A stretch of 64,000 nucleotides of DNA, taken from contig NC_134031.1 in assembly GCF_964204645.1 (NCBI RefSeq), positions 3,083,001 through 3,147,000 on the forward strand. Direction: 5' to 3'. This document shows, in pieces, positions 1 through 10,879 of this stretch. This DNA comes from Tubulanus polymorphus. Taxonomy: Eukaryota; Nemertea; Palaeonemertea; Tubulaniformes; Tubulanidae. A model generated the notes under the pieces. The model did no database searches. It was not told where the DNA came from and was given only the letters and a program-made list of their open reading frames with translations. Each line of letters opens with the position of its first letter. The stretch's first letter is position 1. Both the position numbers and the translations under genes were made by a program.

Positions 1-404
1 CACTGCTGACTGCTATATAATCAATTACGCATCTCCGCCGTGAACGAGAACGGAGAACGCGAGCTGCATAAATATTTCGGGGGTTGTTCAATATCGATTC
101 GCCGTAGGCAACTGGGTACATACATTTTCAGTGAAATCCGTAGATATGTGGGGCGATGTATTTCATATCCCATTTGACGTCGTCAGATTTCCTACTACAT
201 GTATTCTTTGGAACATAAAATTCACATTTGGGGATGTAAAACATCCGGGATTTGTCATGTAAATCACTACTTTCTGCTTCATCAACTTGGATTCGCTTAC
301 AATGGATCACATGCCATAGCTCATGTCGGATGGATACGACTATATCGTGGGCTAAATTCGATCGTGCAAAAATTTATTAAAACATCCGTTTGTTTATTTT
401 TCAG

Positions 405-601
405 GCATGGGTATCTATTTCTTTTACGGTTTGCGACACAGCACCGAAGCCGGCAACGAGATCGTCGACGAAGAACGAGTCTTGCTCAGCCCGTTACCGA
501 ACGAAACTTCCGATAGTCCACTCATAATCAGCGACCATCAGCAACAGCAGCGCGACCTGCCGGCCTCCAGCGCAGACACAGAACGTCTGCTTATGCCATA
601 A
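405..601 (+). CDS. Last exon of an SLC7-type cationic amino acid transporter
   Basis: A 3' terminal exon follows a pyrimidine-rich acceptor (TTTTTCAG, AG at 403-404) and is read in phase 1. It begins inside a membrane helix (MGIYFFYGLRHST), matching the end of the last transmembrane helix and the short GIRHS-type motif of cationic amino acid transporters (CAT, SLC7A1-4 group). A cytosolic tail of about 50 residues follows. It is rich in acidic, Ser and Gln residues, holds an ERVLLSPLP di-leucine-like stretch, and ends ERLLMP before TAA at 599-601. AATAAA at 610-615 is close enough to be the poly(A) signal. All other exons lie left of the window. CAT proteins import arginine, lysine and ornithine at the plasma membrane; which member this is cannot be told from one exon. 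The family call rests on one short motif plus gene-end architecture. Confidence 0.65.
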
Positions 602-609
602 ACAGTTAG

Positions 610-615
610 AATAAA
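610..615 (+). terminator. Poly(A) signal AATAAA of the SLC7-type gene
   Basis: Canonical hexamer nine bases after the stop codon of the transporter exon. The 3' UTR would be unusually short if this signal is the one used. Confidence 0.5.
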
Positions 616-1921
616 AACACAACGAAGACAAGTGCTTCGAGTGTATTTTTAATTAGTTTTCCTGTATGCAAAACGATATAATATACATTAAATAGTTTTA
701 AATATTTTCACGTTAAAAATTCAAATTTTAAATTATCAGTGTTCGTATCATAATCAATATAGATAATATGATTTCCGTTGATAATCAAAGTATATAGTTT
801 AATTGAAATCAAAGAGTATACACAGAAAAAAGACGGAGAGGATATACGACGAACTTATGTTTTTGTTGTTATGATTGGTTGTGGTTTCTGGTGGTTTGTC
901 TCTTCGGTATTCTTTCCAGATTCCGACGATATCGCGAAAACCCTGAAGATCAATTCAAAAAAGGATATGTCATTATTTATTTCACCCTGATTAATTTATG
1001 TTATATTTATGATATTATAGCAGTTTTCTACCTGTCATTTTTCACTTTTCTCATACAGACAATTGCCAACAAATCGACGATTTCTACTATAGTAAGTACA
1101 CTGCCGCCGAGCAATAGCCCCAACAAGCCCCCGAAATCGCCTGAAAAATATGATTCGAAATAGTATTTGTAATAGGTATTCAGCATTTACGGCTTTACGA
1201 AAAAATGTCCTTTATATTATTAGTTCTAATTCAAAGAAAGTGAGAAGTGAAAAGACTAGATTACGGTCATGGTACGGATTTTGCTAACCGGCATATGCGC
1301 CAGGCATTAGGCGTTCCCCACTCGATTGGACCCAATTTCGCTCGTCAAAAATCAACTTTCGCTAACCCGTCGATTTTCAAAACCGTAAAACAAATCGGTA
1401 TCATGATGATGAGGTATACTTACTGAAAAGCATCCCCAATGAATAAGCCCTGCGTATCGTAGATATGAAGACGGACATCTTGCCGAATTTAACTTTGACT
1501 CGTAGGTGAGACGTACTACGTAAATCGAGAAAGTGGAAAGTGAAAGAAAACATTTGAACGTCGAGAATTATAAGTAACACAATAATGCAATGGCGAGCGA
1601 AGAACAAGGGTACATCACAGATTTATAGCAAAAAAATGGCCCTGTGATAACATATCGTTTCCCAAACCGGTGTCATAAAATAAGATACCTCCTCTTATTC
1701 ATAGCCCCTTGTAATAGATATCAGGATTAAGGGTTAGGCTCAGCCCTATTATGATTCTTCACATAATCCGTTGTTGGGGGGGCATCTGACATCGGGGCAT
1801 CCGATGACACCGAACTAGCAAGCTCATGATACAGGGACAATAGAATCTGTATAAATCCGTACAGGTTTTAGCTTACGAAACTGTTCGTTCCTAAACGAAC
1901 TGAGGAGATTATTTCAATTAT
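616..1921. other. Intergenic, weak ORFs only
   Basis: AT-rich. A + strand frame (879-1163) contains an acceptor-like site before 1061 (CTCATACAG) and ends in a Pro/Ser/Lys-rich tail (PPSNSPNKPPKSP). It could be an alternative last exon of the transporter, but I cannot match it to anything. On the minus strand I looked for the second membrane helix of the DEG/ENaC gene and found no convincing candidate. Confidence 0.3.
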
Positions 1922-4900
1922 TTACCCTGTGATAAATGCCACCTGTTTTTCTGAAGTGTCAAATCGTTCGCGTTGGAACCATTTCGATTGGCTCACAACG
2001 CGTTCCATTGCCATCAACTCTCGAACATTAGCGTCGATGAAGACCGGGTCGAACTCTTTCGTCTTATCCTCTGCTAGCGTCAGATTCCACAACTCCTCGA
2101 CGTCGCGCAGGAAGCTGTTGAATTCCGCCAGCGGACAATGAGAATTATTCGGTTCGGTTATGAGTACGAAAACCCACAGGGCGATGTCGTACTGTTCGTC
2201 CATAGATCTATTCGGTTTTCGGCCAGAATTCGCTTCGAATGTACAGTTCACGAATAAACCATCTCGCAGTCGTCTCGCCAGCGCGGACACAGACGCGTTC
2301 GATCGATTTGCGGCGGATAAAATCGTCAACGATTTAGAAAGATCGCTCAAATTCGAGCTCGTGTTTCCGATTCTGTTCATCAGGTCGCTATCGCTCTTGA
2401 GGTGATACAGAAGACCCAGATTCTGAAAGTACCTGCCCTGTCTGTGGATGGCTGTTATATATGTAAGAAAGTTCTTCATCCTGACCTTATCGAACTGTAT
2501 GATAAGGCTGGTGTGCTTCAGTGCGTCGATATTCAGATCTGAGATTTGATGGTAATATTTGTATTTTGTGGTCATCGACGATACGCAACAGTTGTGTTGA
2601 CCTACTTCTTCGTCTGAAACATTTAGATATTGGACATGTTTCGTACATCAGCGGAGATCAGGCGTTTGCAAAAGAAACGTGTCTAGACAAAAAGAGGAAC
2701 TAAAGCCCAACGCACATGACGCAGGAAACAGGAGACAGAAACATGTTTCCAAGCGGTTCCATGTGTTGTTTCATGTATTTGTTGGTATTTCTGCGCATCC
2801 CTATTTCCCTGCGTCTTGTGTGTTAGGGCTTAAGAAATACCTTTCGCACTATTTACACATTCTAATTCGTCGATTATGGTACAAATACGAGTCGTTCTTT
2901 TTCCTGTGAAAGTCAAGTACAACAAATATTTTAATTGCAGCAATAGATTTCGAGATTGGACATAATTACGAAGAAATGATATAATGACAGAAATAAAACC
3001 GGGTCATAACTAGCAGGATACGATGACTGCATATACACGTTTTTTAATTTTGATGATTTGCCACAGTAAAACCTCATCCAACTCGGCCGACGACAAACTT
3101 GAACCAGTAAAATTGATCCCAGCAAAATTGAAGTCTTTACCGGCTGATTTGGACCGCACGCATATTCATTTCAAATATGACCAGCAGAACGCGCAAAAAC
3201 AGATTTTTAGCACGCACTAAATTTCCTTTGTCCATCAGGATTTTTGCTTTTGCGCAGTAAAATTTGGTTTGGCGAATTCCCGCGGGGTATATGATGAAAA
3301 AATACAAGAAGGTGGCCTAAAAAGCCCATACATACGTACGAAGGATCTGGCATGCAAGGGAATCCGTAAAACGATTTTGTTTCGATCGTAACGAGACTTA
3401 CCCGTTTTCCCGAGCTCGATCTTGTCGAATATCGGGTACGTGCAGTTGCAGCGTTTTTTGATGTGAAGATATTTCATCAGAGGGCGACACATGTTCTGCG
3501 GGTAGTTGTTCGGCGAGTCGGGAAACTGATCGACGAGCTCGGATACGCGGATGCAGGTATCTACGTTGGGAATCGCGTCCTCCCGAATTTTGATCTAGAA
3601 TCAATTCGACATACGATTTAAAATCTCAGTCTAATTCATTAGATATATTATATTCCATGATTAAAAAGATCGCTTAAAGCACCGATCTGAATGTGCACCA
3701 GGCCCCCTGGTTTAATTATTTAATTACCCGCTGACATTTTATATAATGATATAATTAAACAACGACGTGATGATTTAAAAGACAGAAATGCAAGAATTCA
3801 TTTGGCTTAAAATCATACAGCGTTTTACAATGCGCTGGAGACTAATGCGTTAACATGTAATGCAGTTGGCGATATAAAAAATTGTTCATCGCAGCATTAC
3901 GATACTATTACAATTCATTAGGATGTGTTTTATCTGAATTGTGTGTATTCCGATGGGATTGAATAGATGGATATTATCAAAAACGAATTATTGCGCAACA
4001 CCGTTTTGACACAAACGCATTTCAAACATAAAAAAGAAAAACGATGAAAGCTTAATGCTGTGCCTGCACCACCCAGGCTTGAAGTCAAGGTTCGGCTGGG
4101 GATCGAACCTGATGGCACCGTAACCAGAATTTCGAATATTCAAGCTCTTAAAGTCTTACTTGAATTATTTTCATTACCTGTTTCTCATTCAAGATGATTT
4201 TGTTGTCGGTACCAGGGCGCAGACGGATGTATTCGGCATTACCGAAAGGGATACTACCAGGAGGATGGATTAATAATTTCACCGCCGAGCTTTCAGTACG
4301 AGCGGTCGATAGAGTGGGGAAACCGCTTATATCGAACTGCAATGACGAGTCTGAAATATGAATAACACTCACATACTTACATTACTAGTTCTAACAGATG
4401 TTCTGATTACGAAAAGAATATTTCAATTGTGGATTAAGATTCGATTTGAAAAAAAAAATGATGAAGCGAAACACAAATATCGTAGTTTTTTACCTGTTGA
4501 CTTGATCTCTTCAGTTGGCGTGTACGTCACGCAAACTCCATCTTGCGTTAATCGGAATTCTGAATCTACTTTACGGCTCATCGTCTGCCCGTTCCAGACG
4601 TGTCTTTGGGAAATAAATGAAACAAAGATAACTATTTTTGAACAAAACAACAGCGCCTTTCTATTTCAATTGAATTTGCGAAAACCTGCAATGATAGTTG
4701 GTAGTTGTATATGGTAGGAAATATCAAAAAGCAATGCTCAAAACATTTCAACTTTCTCTGGATTAAGATTATGAAATAATCAGAATTCAGGTTTAACATT
4801 TGCTCGGGTTTGTACAAACTGCGTATAAAGGCTTTTCCTATATATCCCCATCGTTTGTGAGATCTTCGTGATGCATTTGTATGATTAAAAGCAAATAGAA

Positions 4901-6637
4901 ACCTATTGTCACGATACAAGCGTATTGTTTACGATAATGAAACAAACACAAGATGCATTAATGATAACGCAATATCCGAACGATCATAAAATTTTTAACG
5001 GTTCTGGTTCTGGTTTCCCTGGGCTACTGAATCTGGTTTGCTATCAAATATATCATTTGTTCAACGCGTGCGGTTTAAACGTTCTCCTGCGATTCACATT
5101 ACGAGTATCAAACAAATGTCCTGCTGCGGCGGCTCCGAGATTGCCACCAAAATCAAACATTTACAACCGTTTGATATGGTGAAACATGCAGAAAAAAGGG
5201 AACACGCTTCATTCGCAGTATGAAACATCCTGACCGTACTGTAACGATAACACAACAACAACTTGTGAAAGTATCAGTAAAGGTTATTTTGAATTTGATC
5301 GAACATATCGACAATTGAATTAGATTTACCGGTTACCAGTCTAGCCCCAATGTATCGATGCCGTTGTGTGAAACCGCTCAAATGTTCATTATCAAAATTA
5401 AATGAATATTCATCATATAGAAAATAAGACTCATACAATTTGATTAATTACAAAATAAGCGCCAATACTTTATTTGTTGTAACGCCATTATTGATGACGT
5501 AGTGCACATCGAATCGTACACAGACCTCCTAAATAACGCACGTCAGTAGTTTCCGATATATAGATAGTTTTTTCGTAACGTCTCAACGGCGTTAAAAACA
5601 ACATTCAGAAATATTCACTACGATTCAAATTCTCGTTACCTCGTGACGAGCTTGTGTTGATGGTAAGAAGCGTATTTGTAGACATCTTCGTAGTCAGTGT
5701 TAACTGTATCTCCAAACAGTCGGGTCAATTCACCGCATGATTTCTGAGAGAAGTAATTCATCGCGTCCAGGCTTAACTGCGCGGCCACGTGCAGAAAGTA
5801 AAGGTTTTTCGACCACGGCTGCCTGTTCGATGTGACGTTATACAAACCGATATTTCTATTTTAAAAAAAAACATCAGATCTGCCGCGTGTTTCGTAACGT
5901 TTTAACGATTTTAAAATCGTTGACTGACATACAACCGGGGACTATATTGAAGGAAAAGACGTGACCTCAGTCCAAGTAGTCTCAAATCTTTATAATGGTA
6001 TCAATTTTTTAGATTAGCTATCGAACCAAGATAAGCTTAGACTGGCCTCAAATCTGAGTCTTATCCATTTAAGACTGGACTGGACTGGACTGGACTGGAC
6101 TGGACTGGACTGGACTGGACTGGACTGGACTGGACTGGACTGGACTGGACTGGACTGGACTGGACTGGACTGGACTGGATGAATTCCAATATGATAGTTG
6201 GTCACGCGGACGAAGTATTTGTGTGACTAAAATTCTTAATCAGTTTTTCATTATCATTTTTGAAATTTTTGTAACATACGTGAACGCGTTTTCTTGGCAG
6301 ATCGTTAACGACGGGAATTTCACGCTGGCTCTTTCTATGATCAGCTGATTAGAAGTATTCTCTCCGAGCGTGTATGAATCGATGCGGTCTTTTATCAGGA
6401 TGATGAAACCAATTAGCGCTGCTACTAATGTGACGCACCATAACAGCCTGAAAATTCAAATGACTGAGCCGTTTTGTCCCAGGTTGTTCGCAGAAATTGA
6501 AATCTAACATTAGTGAGTTATTCGTACCTTCGAAGAACTGTTTTTCCAGGTCCGCAGATGTGTGTAACGCCTGATATTGATATGTGATCGCTAACTTCTA
6601 TCCGTTCTTTCATTTTGCTTTCATCAACCAGAATCAT
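1922..6637 (-). CDS. DEG/ENaC-type channel subunit, seven exons, no TM2 found
   Basis: Seven exons join without a phase conflict: 6637-6528, 6447-6280, 5855-5640, 4603-4494, 4350-4178, 3594-3402 and 2613-1922, about 553 residues. Exon 1 gives a short cytosolic N-terminus with SGVTHICGPGKTVLRR. Exon 2 holds TM1 (LLWCVTLVAALIGFIILI) and the family signature FPSLTICQENAF. Exon 5 carries the beta-ball motif (VKLLIHPPGSIPF, then RLRPGTDNKIIL). Exon 6 has the thumb cysteines (NMCRPLMKYLHIKKRCNCTYP). Exon 7 opens with a palm-like strand (SLIIQFDKVRMKNF), then runs about 170 residues with several N-glycosylation sequons. DEG/ENaC channels are trimeric sodium channels gated by protons, peptides or force, and normally end with TM2 and a GxS filter; neither was found. 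A donor-like GGGTAAAT overlaps the stop, and another lies after 2433, so the 3' end may be incomplete. The start (ATG, 6637) is the first Met in an open frame; the N-terminus could extend further. Confidence 0.8.
4060..4125. repeat. B-box-containing dispersed repeat fragment
   Basis: Contains GATCGAACCTGATGGCACCG, a relative of the GATTCGAACCTGATGGCATCG segment seen near 20.3 and 62.9 kb. Lies in an intron of the DEG/ENaC gene. Confidence 0.45.
5330..5560. repeat. Dispersed repeat A (TGACGTAGTGCACATCGA), copy 1
   Basis: Shares TGACGTAGTGCACATCGA, and the upstream block CCAGTCTA.CCC, with copies at 28.82-29.04 kb and 33.71-33.87 kb. Lies in an intron of the DEG/ENaC gene. Class unknown. Confidence 0.55.
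6073..6178. repeat. (GACTG)n pentanucleotide microsatellite
   Basis: About 21 uninterrupted copies of a 5-bp unit (ACTGG/GACTG) inside an intron of the DEG/ENaC gene. The Val-Gln-Ser-Ser-Pro frame on the minus strand is an artefact of the repeat. Confidence 0.95.
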
Positions 6638-8400
6638 CTTCGAAAACACGTGATCACTTTTGAGAGTACGATTTATTTTTCGGAAGTCGAAACTAGTTCA
6701 TTCTCGAATAACGTTCACCCGATTCAAACGCACCCTTGTTTAACTGGCGAACTGTATTTCTGTTTTGTCTTATTACAATGAAGTATCCTTATTACGAACC
6801 TGTATCTAAATCCGAGTTATGTTAACTGTGTAAGAAATGTGATCATTTTCATATCGAATATAACAACTGAGTTCGTGGTATCGAGGTTTTACTTATTTGG
6901 TTGATACCTCGATCATCCCGTTTATCACTGCCATGCATCACATGTCGTACGTATTTGAACGATGGTTATCAACACTGTCACTTCATTCACCGAAATATTA
7001 ATAACAACGAGATTGATGTTTGGCGGAGGTAATCGACTGCTGTTGATTTTGTATTGGCATTTACCTTTACTTTGCGTGCCGTGCAACTCTAATTTACCGT
7101 CATGCGTGAGAACATGGGTGTATTAACTTTTTATTTAAAGTTTATACATCCATAGTCAGAATTACTTAAAACAAGTAAGGCCACAAGTTCAGTGAAGCAG
7201 CAATCTGTTTAAAATGAGTCGAGAGAATCTTATGGAAGTTTTCACCTTGTTGGAATGGAAATTGAACCACGAAGGCGAGAGCACTTTTCATGCGACAGAG
7301 CCGTCGAAAGGAATTTTTCAGTGGCGAGGCTTATTTCTGAAGGGTGATCTGGGGGCCCTCCCCTAGAAAAATTTTGAAAATTCAATCGCCGGAGATATGT
7401 TTTGGGGCCATTTCACGGTCTCATTCACAGAAGCATGAGAAGTCGTGAGCCATCCACCTAGTACAGAGAACGACGAGCTGCTACGCGGTACAGCGTGCTT
7501 TAAAAAGAAATTTTGTTAATCAAAAAAGTGTTCGGACAGCCCTGTGCGATCCCAATGTTAGGGTCTGGCCGGTGGCCACACGGTCTCTCTCGGGTAGATC
7601 CAAACCTACCTAAACGAGCAATCTTGCGAGGAGAAAAAAGAGTTAGAATTTCATAGCGTGTGCATCCATAAGTCATTTTTCTTAAATCCGATCCTTTTTG
7701 TAGTAAATTTCGCACGGTTAAAAAGAACTTCGCCGTTCGTGCCGTAATAACGTTGATCGCGTAAGAACGATCAAATTCGTCCTTGAAAAACCGAAATGAA
7801 AGGAAATGAAAATGTAGCTAGTTAGGGCTTCAGGCGTGAGGCGTGATCGCTCTTTTGACGATTTGAGTGAACTTTATTTTTTCAACCTTGTCGTGATATT
7901 TCTCGTTGGATGATAACAACGCTAATTTGAACGATGTTTACCCCGCGCGGCGAGTTTAACAGAATAGAAACGACTGCAGGATGTCGCTAGCCTTCATACA
8001 TCGACTATCGGCCTTATACCTTGGTGTATTGGAAAACAGCGCATAACCCATAGCAAATAAACCGACTGTTTCTTTTGCGGGTGCAGTCAACCAGCGATAT
8101 ACCAGCCACATAGGTAAAGAAAGATTTTGGCGGTATAGAGAGTATGGCGGTATATTAGGGGTGTTTTACTGTGTATTTGTATCGAGATGTACGTACAATG
8201 AGAAAACTTGGCGGCAGCGGTAAATCGGGGGTCGACTGTATTTCAAGAACCGGTTTTTTAAATCGCACGCGCCGCGTGGGACATACTGGTGAAACGTCCG
8301 TATCATGCATGACGCCAAATAACCACTATACAACCATCGGATCTATAGGAATTTGAGGGCTTGGCTAGTTTTCAACGTCAAGGAAGGGAAGCCAATTTTT
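6638..8400. other. Intergenic, no gene recognised
   Basis: Probable 5' flank of the DEG/ENaC gene, then repeat-like DNA. Around 7.30-7.43 kb lies a segment with GGGGGCCCTCCCCTAG and TTTTGGGGCCATTT, of the kind found in dispersed repeats. No open frame here shows domain-like sequence. Confidence 0.4.
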
Positions 8401-8439
8401 GAAGCGAGATCGTGATACTGGACCTCTAGCAAGCGAGGA

Positions 8440-8900
8440 TAGGGCTGCAAACGTTTTTGTGAGCCGATTAGATTGCACGCTGGGCTGAATCAAAACCTTC
8501 GCATTCCATGGTAAGACTTAGCAAAACCCTCGCATACCAGGGTCCAGTCTCACAAATAGGTATTAACTAATGGAAGATTGTTTTTTTTTTGTGTGGAGCC
8601 AAACCAAAGGCAAGAATAAATGAAACCCTCACATACCAGGTTACAGTTTCAATTATTTGAAGAAGACAAGAGAATTATGTTTGCCAAACCGATCATGGGG
8701 TTGCTATCTTAAATTGATAAGTTAATCGCATATTTCTGAAGCTGGCTGTACCACCGGGTAGGATTTGGTCAATGATGCGAGAGTTTCAATCAGTTTATAG
8801 TAGCCTGCAGTTTCATACACATACACCGAGTACAGAGTATTTCATTCTCTGCAGGGTCCAGTTTCACAATAAACTTCTAATAAGTTGATTTAGGATTAAG
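8440..8900. repeat. Degenerate short repeats (ACCCTCGCATACCAGGGTCC-like)
   Basis: Variants of a roughly 25-base motif (AAACCCTC.CATACCAGGGT, CAGTTTCACA) recur irregularly, for example near 8,490, 8,525, 8,628 and 8,855. No coding signal. Confidence 0.4.
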
Positions 8901-8982
8901 TTCAACTATGTTAGTGAAACCGGGTCCATAGGATCCGTTTAACAAAAAGGAACCAATGTTTGGATTTTTTGTTCAAAATAAA

Positions 8983-9099
8983 ATGTTTTAACGCAATTGT
9001 TGGACCTTCTTAAAAACTTAAAAAATATTCATTGATCAGGCAAATAGAAATTGAATCGAGTTAAGTTTTTGAGAAGGTCCAACAATTGCGTTAAAACAT
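8983..9099. repeat. Near-perfect 38-bp inverted repeat (hairpin)
   Basis: The left arm 8983-9020 (ATGTTTTAACGCAATTGTTG onward) is matched almost base for base by the reverse complement of 9062-9099, with a 41-base loop. The motif GAAATTGAATCGAGTT occurs in the loop/right-arm boundary and again right after the right arm. It could be a foldback element or a structured RNA; nothing decides. Confidence 0.8.
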
Positions 9100-9387
9100 A
9101 GAAATTGAATCGAGTTGAGTAAATCATTTAATTATGAAACTGAACCTGTGGGATGTAGGTACATGTATATCACCTACGTTAGTATTATCATGTACGTGAC
9201 GCAGAGTCTATGAAACTGCTGGCGTCTGTAATCATAAATGGAACAACAGAGAAAATATATATTTATTTCAAATAACAAGATCACAACAGTTCATACAAAA
9301 TATAAGTCCCATGATAAAAGAAAACCAATGTCAATATTTGTCAACATTCATTGACTGTGGGACTACGTATAAGCCCATTTACAATAT

Positions 9388-9803
9388 AGTCAACCTCGCT
9401 TAATTCGTATAACTACCTAATTCGTATAAAAATGAAAGGCAAGATTTTTTCCTTCGCTATTCACTTTAATTTCCGTCGATTAATTCGTAATTCGTAAATC
9501 GCAGCCGTATCCACGGTCCCTTTTCTTAAAAACAAAAGAAAGTACGACGCGTAATTCTATCCCATTATTCCGCCTGCTGGCAAGCTTATCAATTACTTGT
9601 CAGTCAAGTCTGAACAATGGCCGTGGCAGCAAGTTTGTTCCAATGCCGTTGGAAACAACTTTTAGCTGGTTTTTATTCGTAGTTTATACGAATAGATAAA
9701 TCGTCAATTTTACGAATTATACATAATTCATACACAATACGAATTAACAATAATCCGTATAATGTCTAATTCGTAGAAAAGAGATACGAATTAAGCTGGT
9801 TTA
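9388..9803. mobile_element. MITE with AACC.CGCTTAATTCGTA-type TIRs
   Basis: The left end CAACCTCGCTTAATTCGTAT and the right end (ACGAATTAAGCTGGTT, read in reverse complement) form terminal inverted repeats around about 415 bp. The interior holds more AATTCGTA motifs and no transposase frame. The ends resemble those of non-autonomous pogo/Tigger-type elements; that assignment is inferred from the TIR pattern only. Confidence 0.6.
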
Positions 9804-10600
9804 TTGCATTATACAAGTTAATACAAACATGTCCAGAACAGTGGAACTGAATTCTGAGGTAGAAACTATTACAAATTAATGCAATTACATGGAATGTGTA
9901 TAATATCACTTGCCCTTGATCCATCTCAGAAAGCTCATTGTTAAGTCTTCAATTTCAATTTTCAGTCAAAATCAAAATAAGATGAAAACCCACTGTACAA
10001 ATTCAAAAGAATTATAAGACACAACGTCACAACGTTTTGGAGTCTCCCTAGATACCATTGTCAGATGTGAAGAAATAACTAAAACAGGGGAACAGGAAGA
10101 AAAAGTGAATTGAAAAGTAGAGCGGGGATGTTAAGTGCTTAGGTTGAGAGGTTTTGTTATTTTGTGCATAGGTTGTCCTAGTTATTTCTTCATTTACTCA
10201 AGTTTAATTTGATTCTGATTCTTGACGAATAAATTACGTGTCTATTAATCTTTTAAATTTGTATATAGCTGGTTTTAATCATCTATATCTACGCCTGAGT
10301 TAGTGAACAGGCTATTCTACTGCAAAAATGACGTCACAGCATTGTGAGACGGATCAGGGGATGACTCCATTGTTTTTATGGATACATGATTCGCTATCAA
10401 TAAAACCATTACAAACAGAACCACAGTGTCTGTACTGGTCAGCACAATATAAGAATTTTCATTTGGATTTAAAATTTAAAATTGCAGGCACTATATAAAA
10501 ATTTTCATGTGTCATAAAACTTTAAAATTGCAGAAGTCCAAAGTAAGTGGCAGTATATCAATGTCAAGGTAGATGGCGTATTGGTCCGTGTCCCTGTCAA
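9804..10600. other. AT-rich intergenic DNA, no feature recognised
   Basis: No open frame, long repeat or RNA-like structure could be supported here. Confidence 0.5.
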
Positions 10601-10879
10601 ATGGCATATTGGTCCCCACTTCGTCCTAGAATAGAAAAAACTTGCGTCTGCAAATATTACATCGAAAATGTTGGATTGAATTAACAGTCAAGTGGGAATT
10701 TCATAAGAGTTTCATAGTTACCGTATAGAACTTCACATTAATAAACCATTATTCAATCTTTGATCAACTTTCAAACTGTTTATTGAAAAAATTTCATGCT
10801 GCAAAAAATCATACCATGAGAACAATTAGCATCAAATTTACAAAAACTCAGTCAGAAAAAGCAGTGAGAAATTGGGGCT

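Noticed and set aside
3130-3230. Extra DEG/ENaC exon (frame with NLFLRVLLVIFEMNMR)
   Set aside because: Splice borders are weak, and the exons on either side (ending at 3402 and starting at 2613) already join in phase without it.
6014-6205. Open frame encoding a Val-Gln-Ser-Ser-Pro repeat protein on the minus strand
   Set aside because: It is a translation of the (GACTG)n microsatellite in an intron and has no start or splice support.
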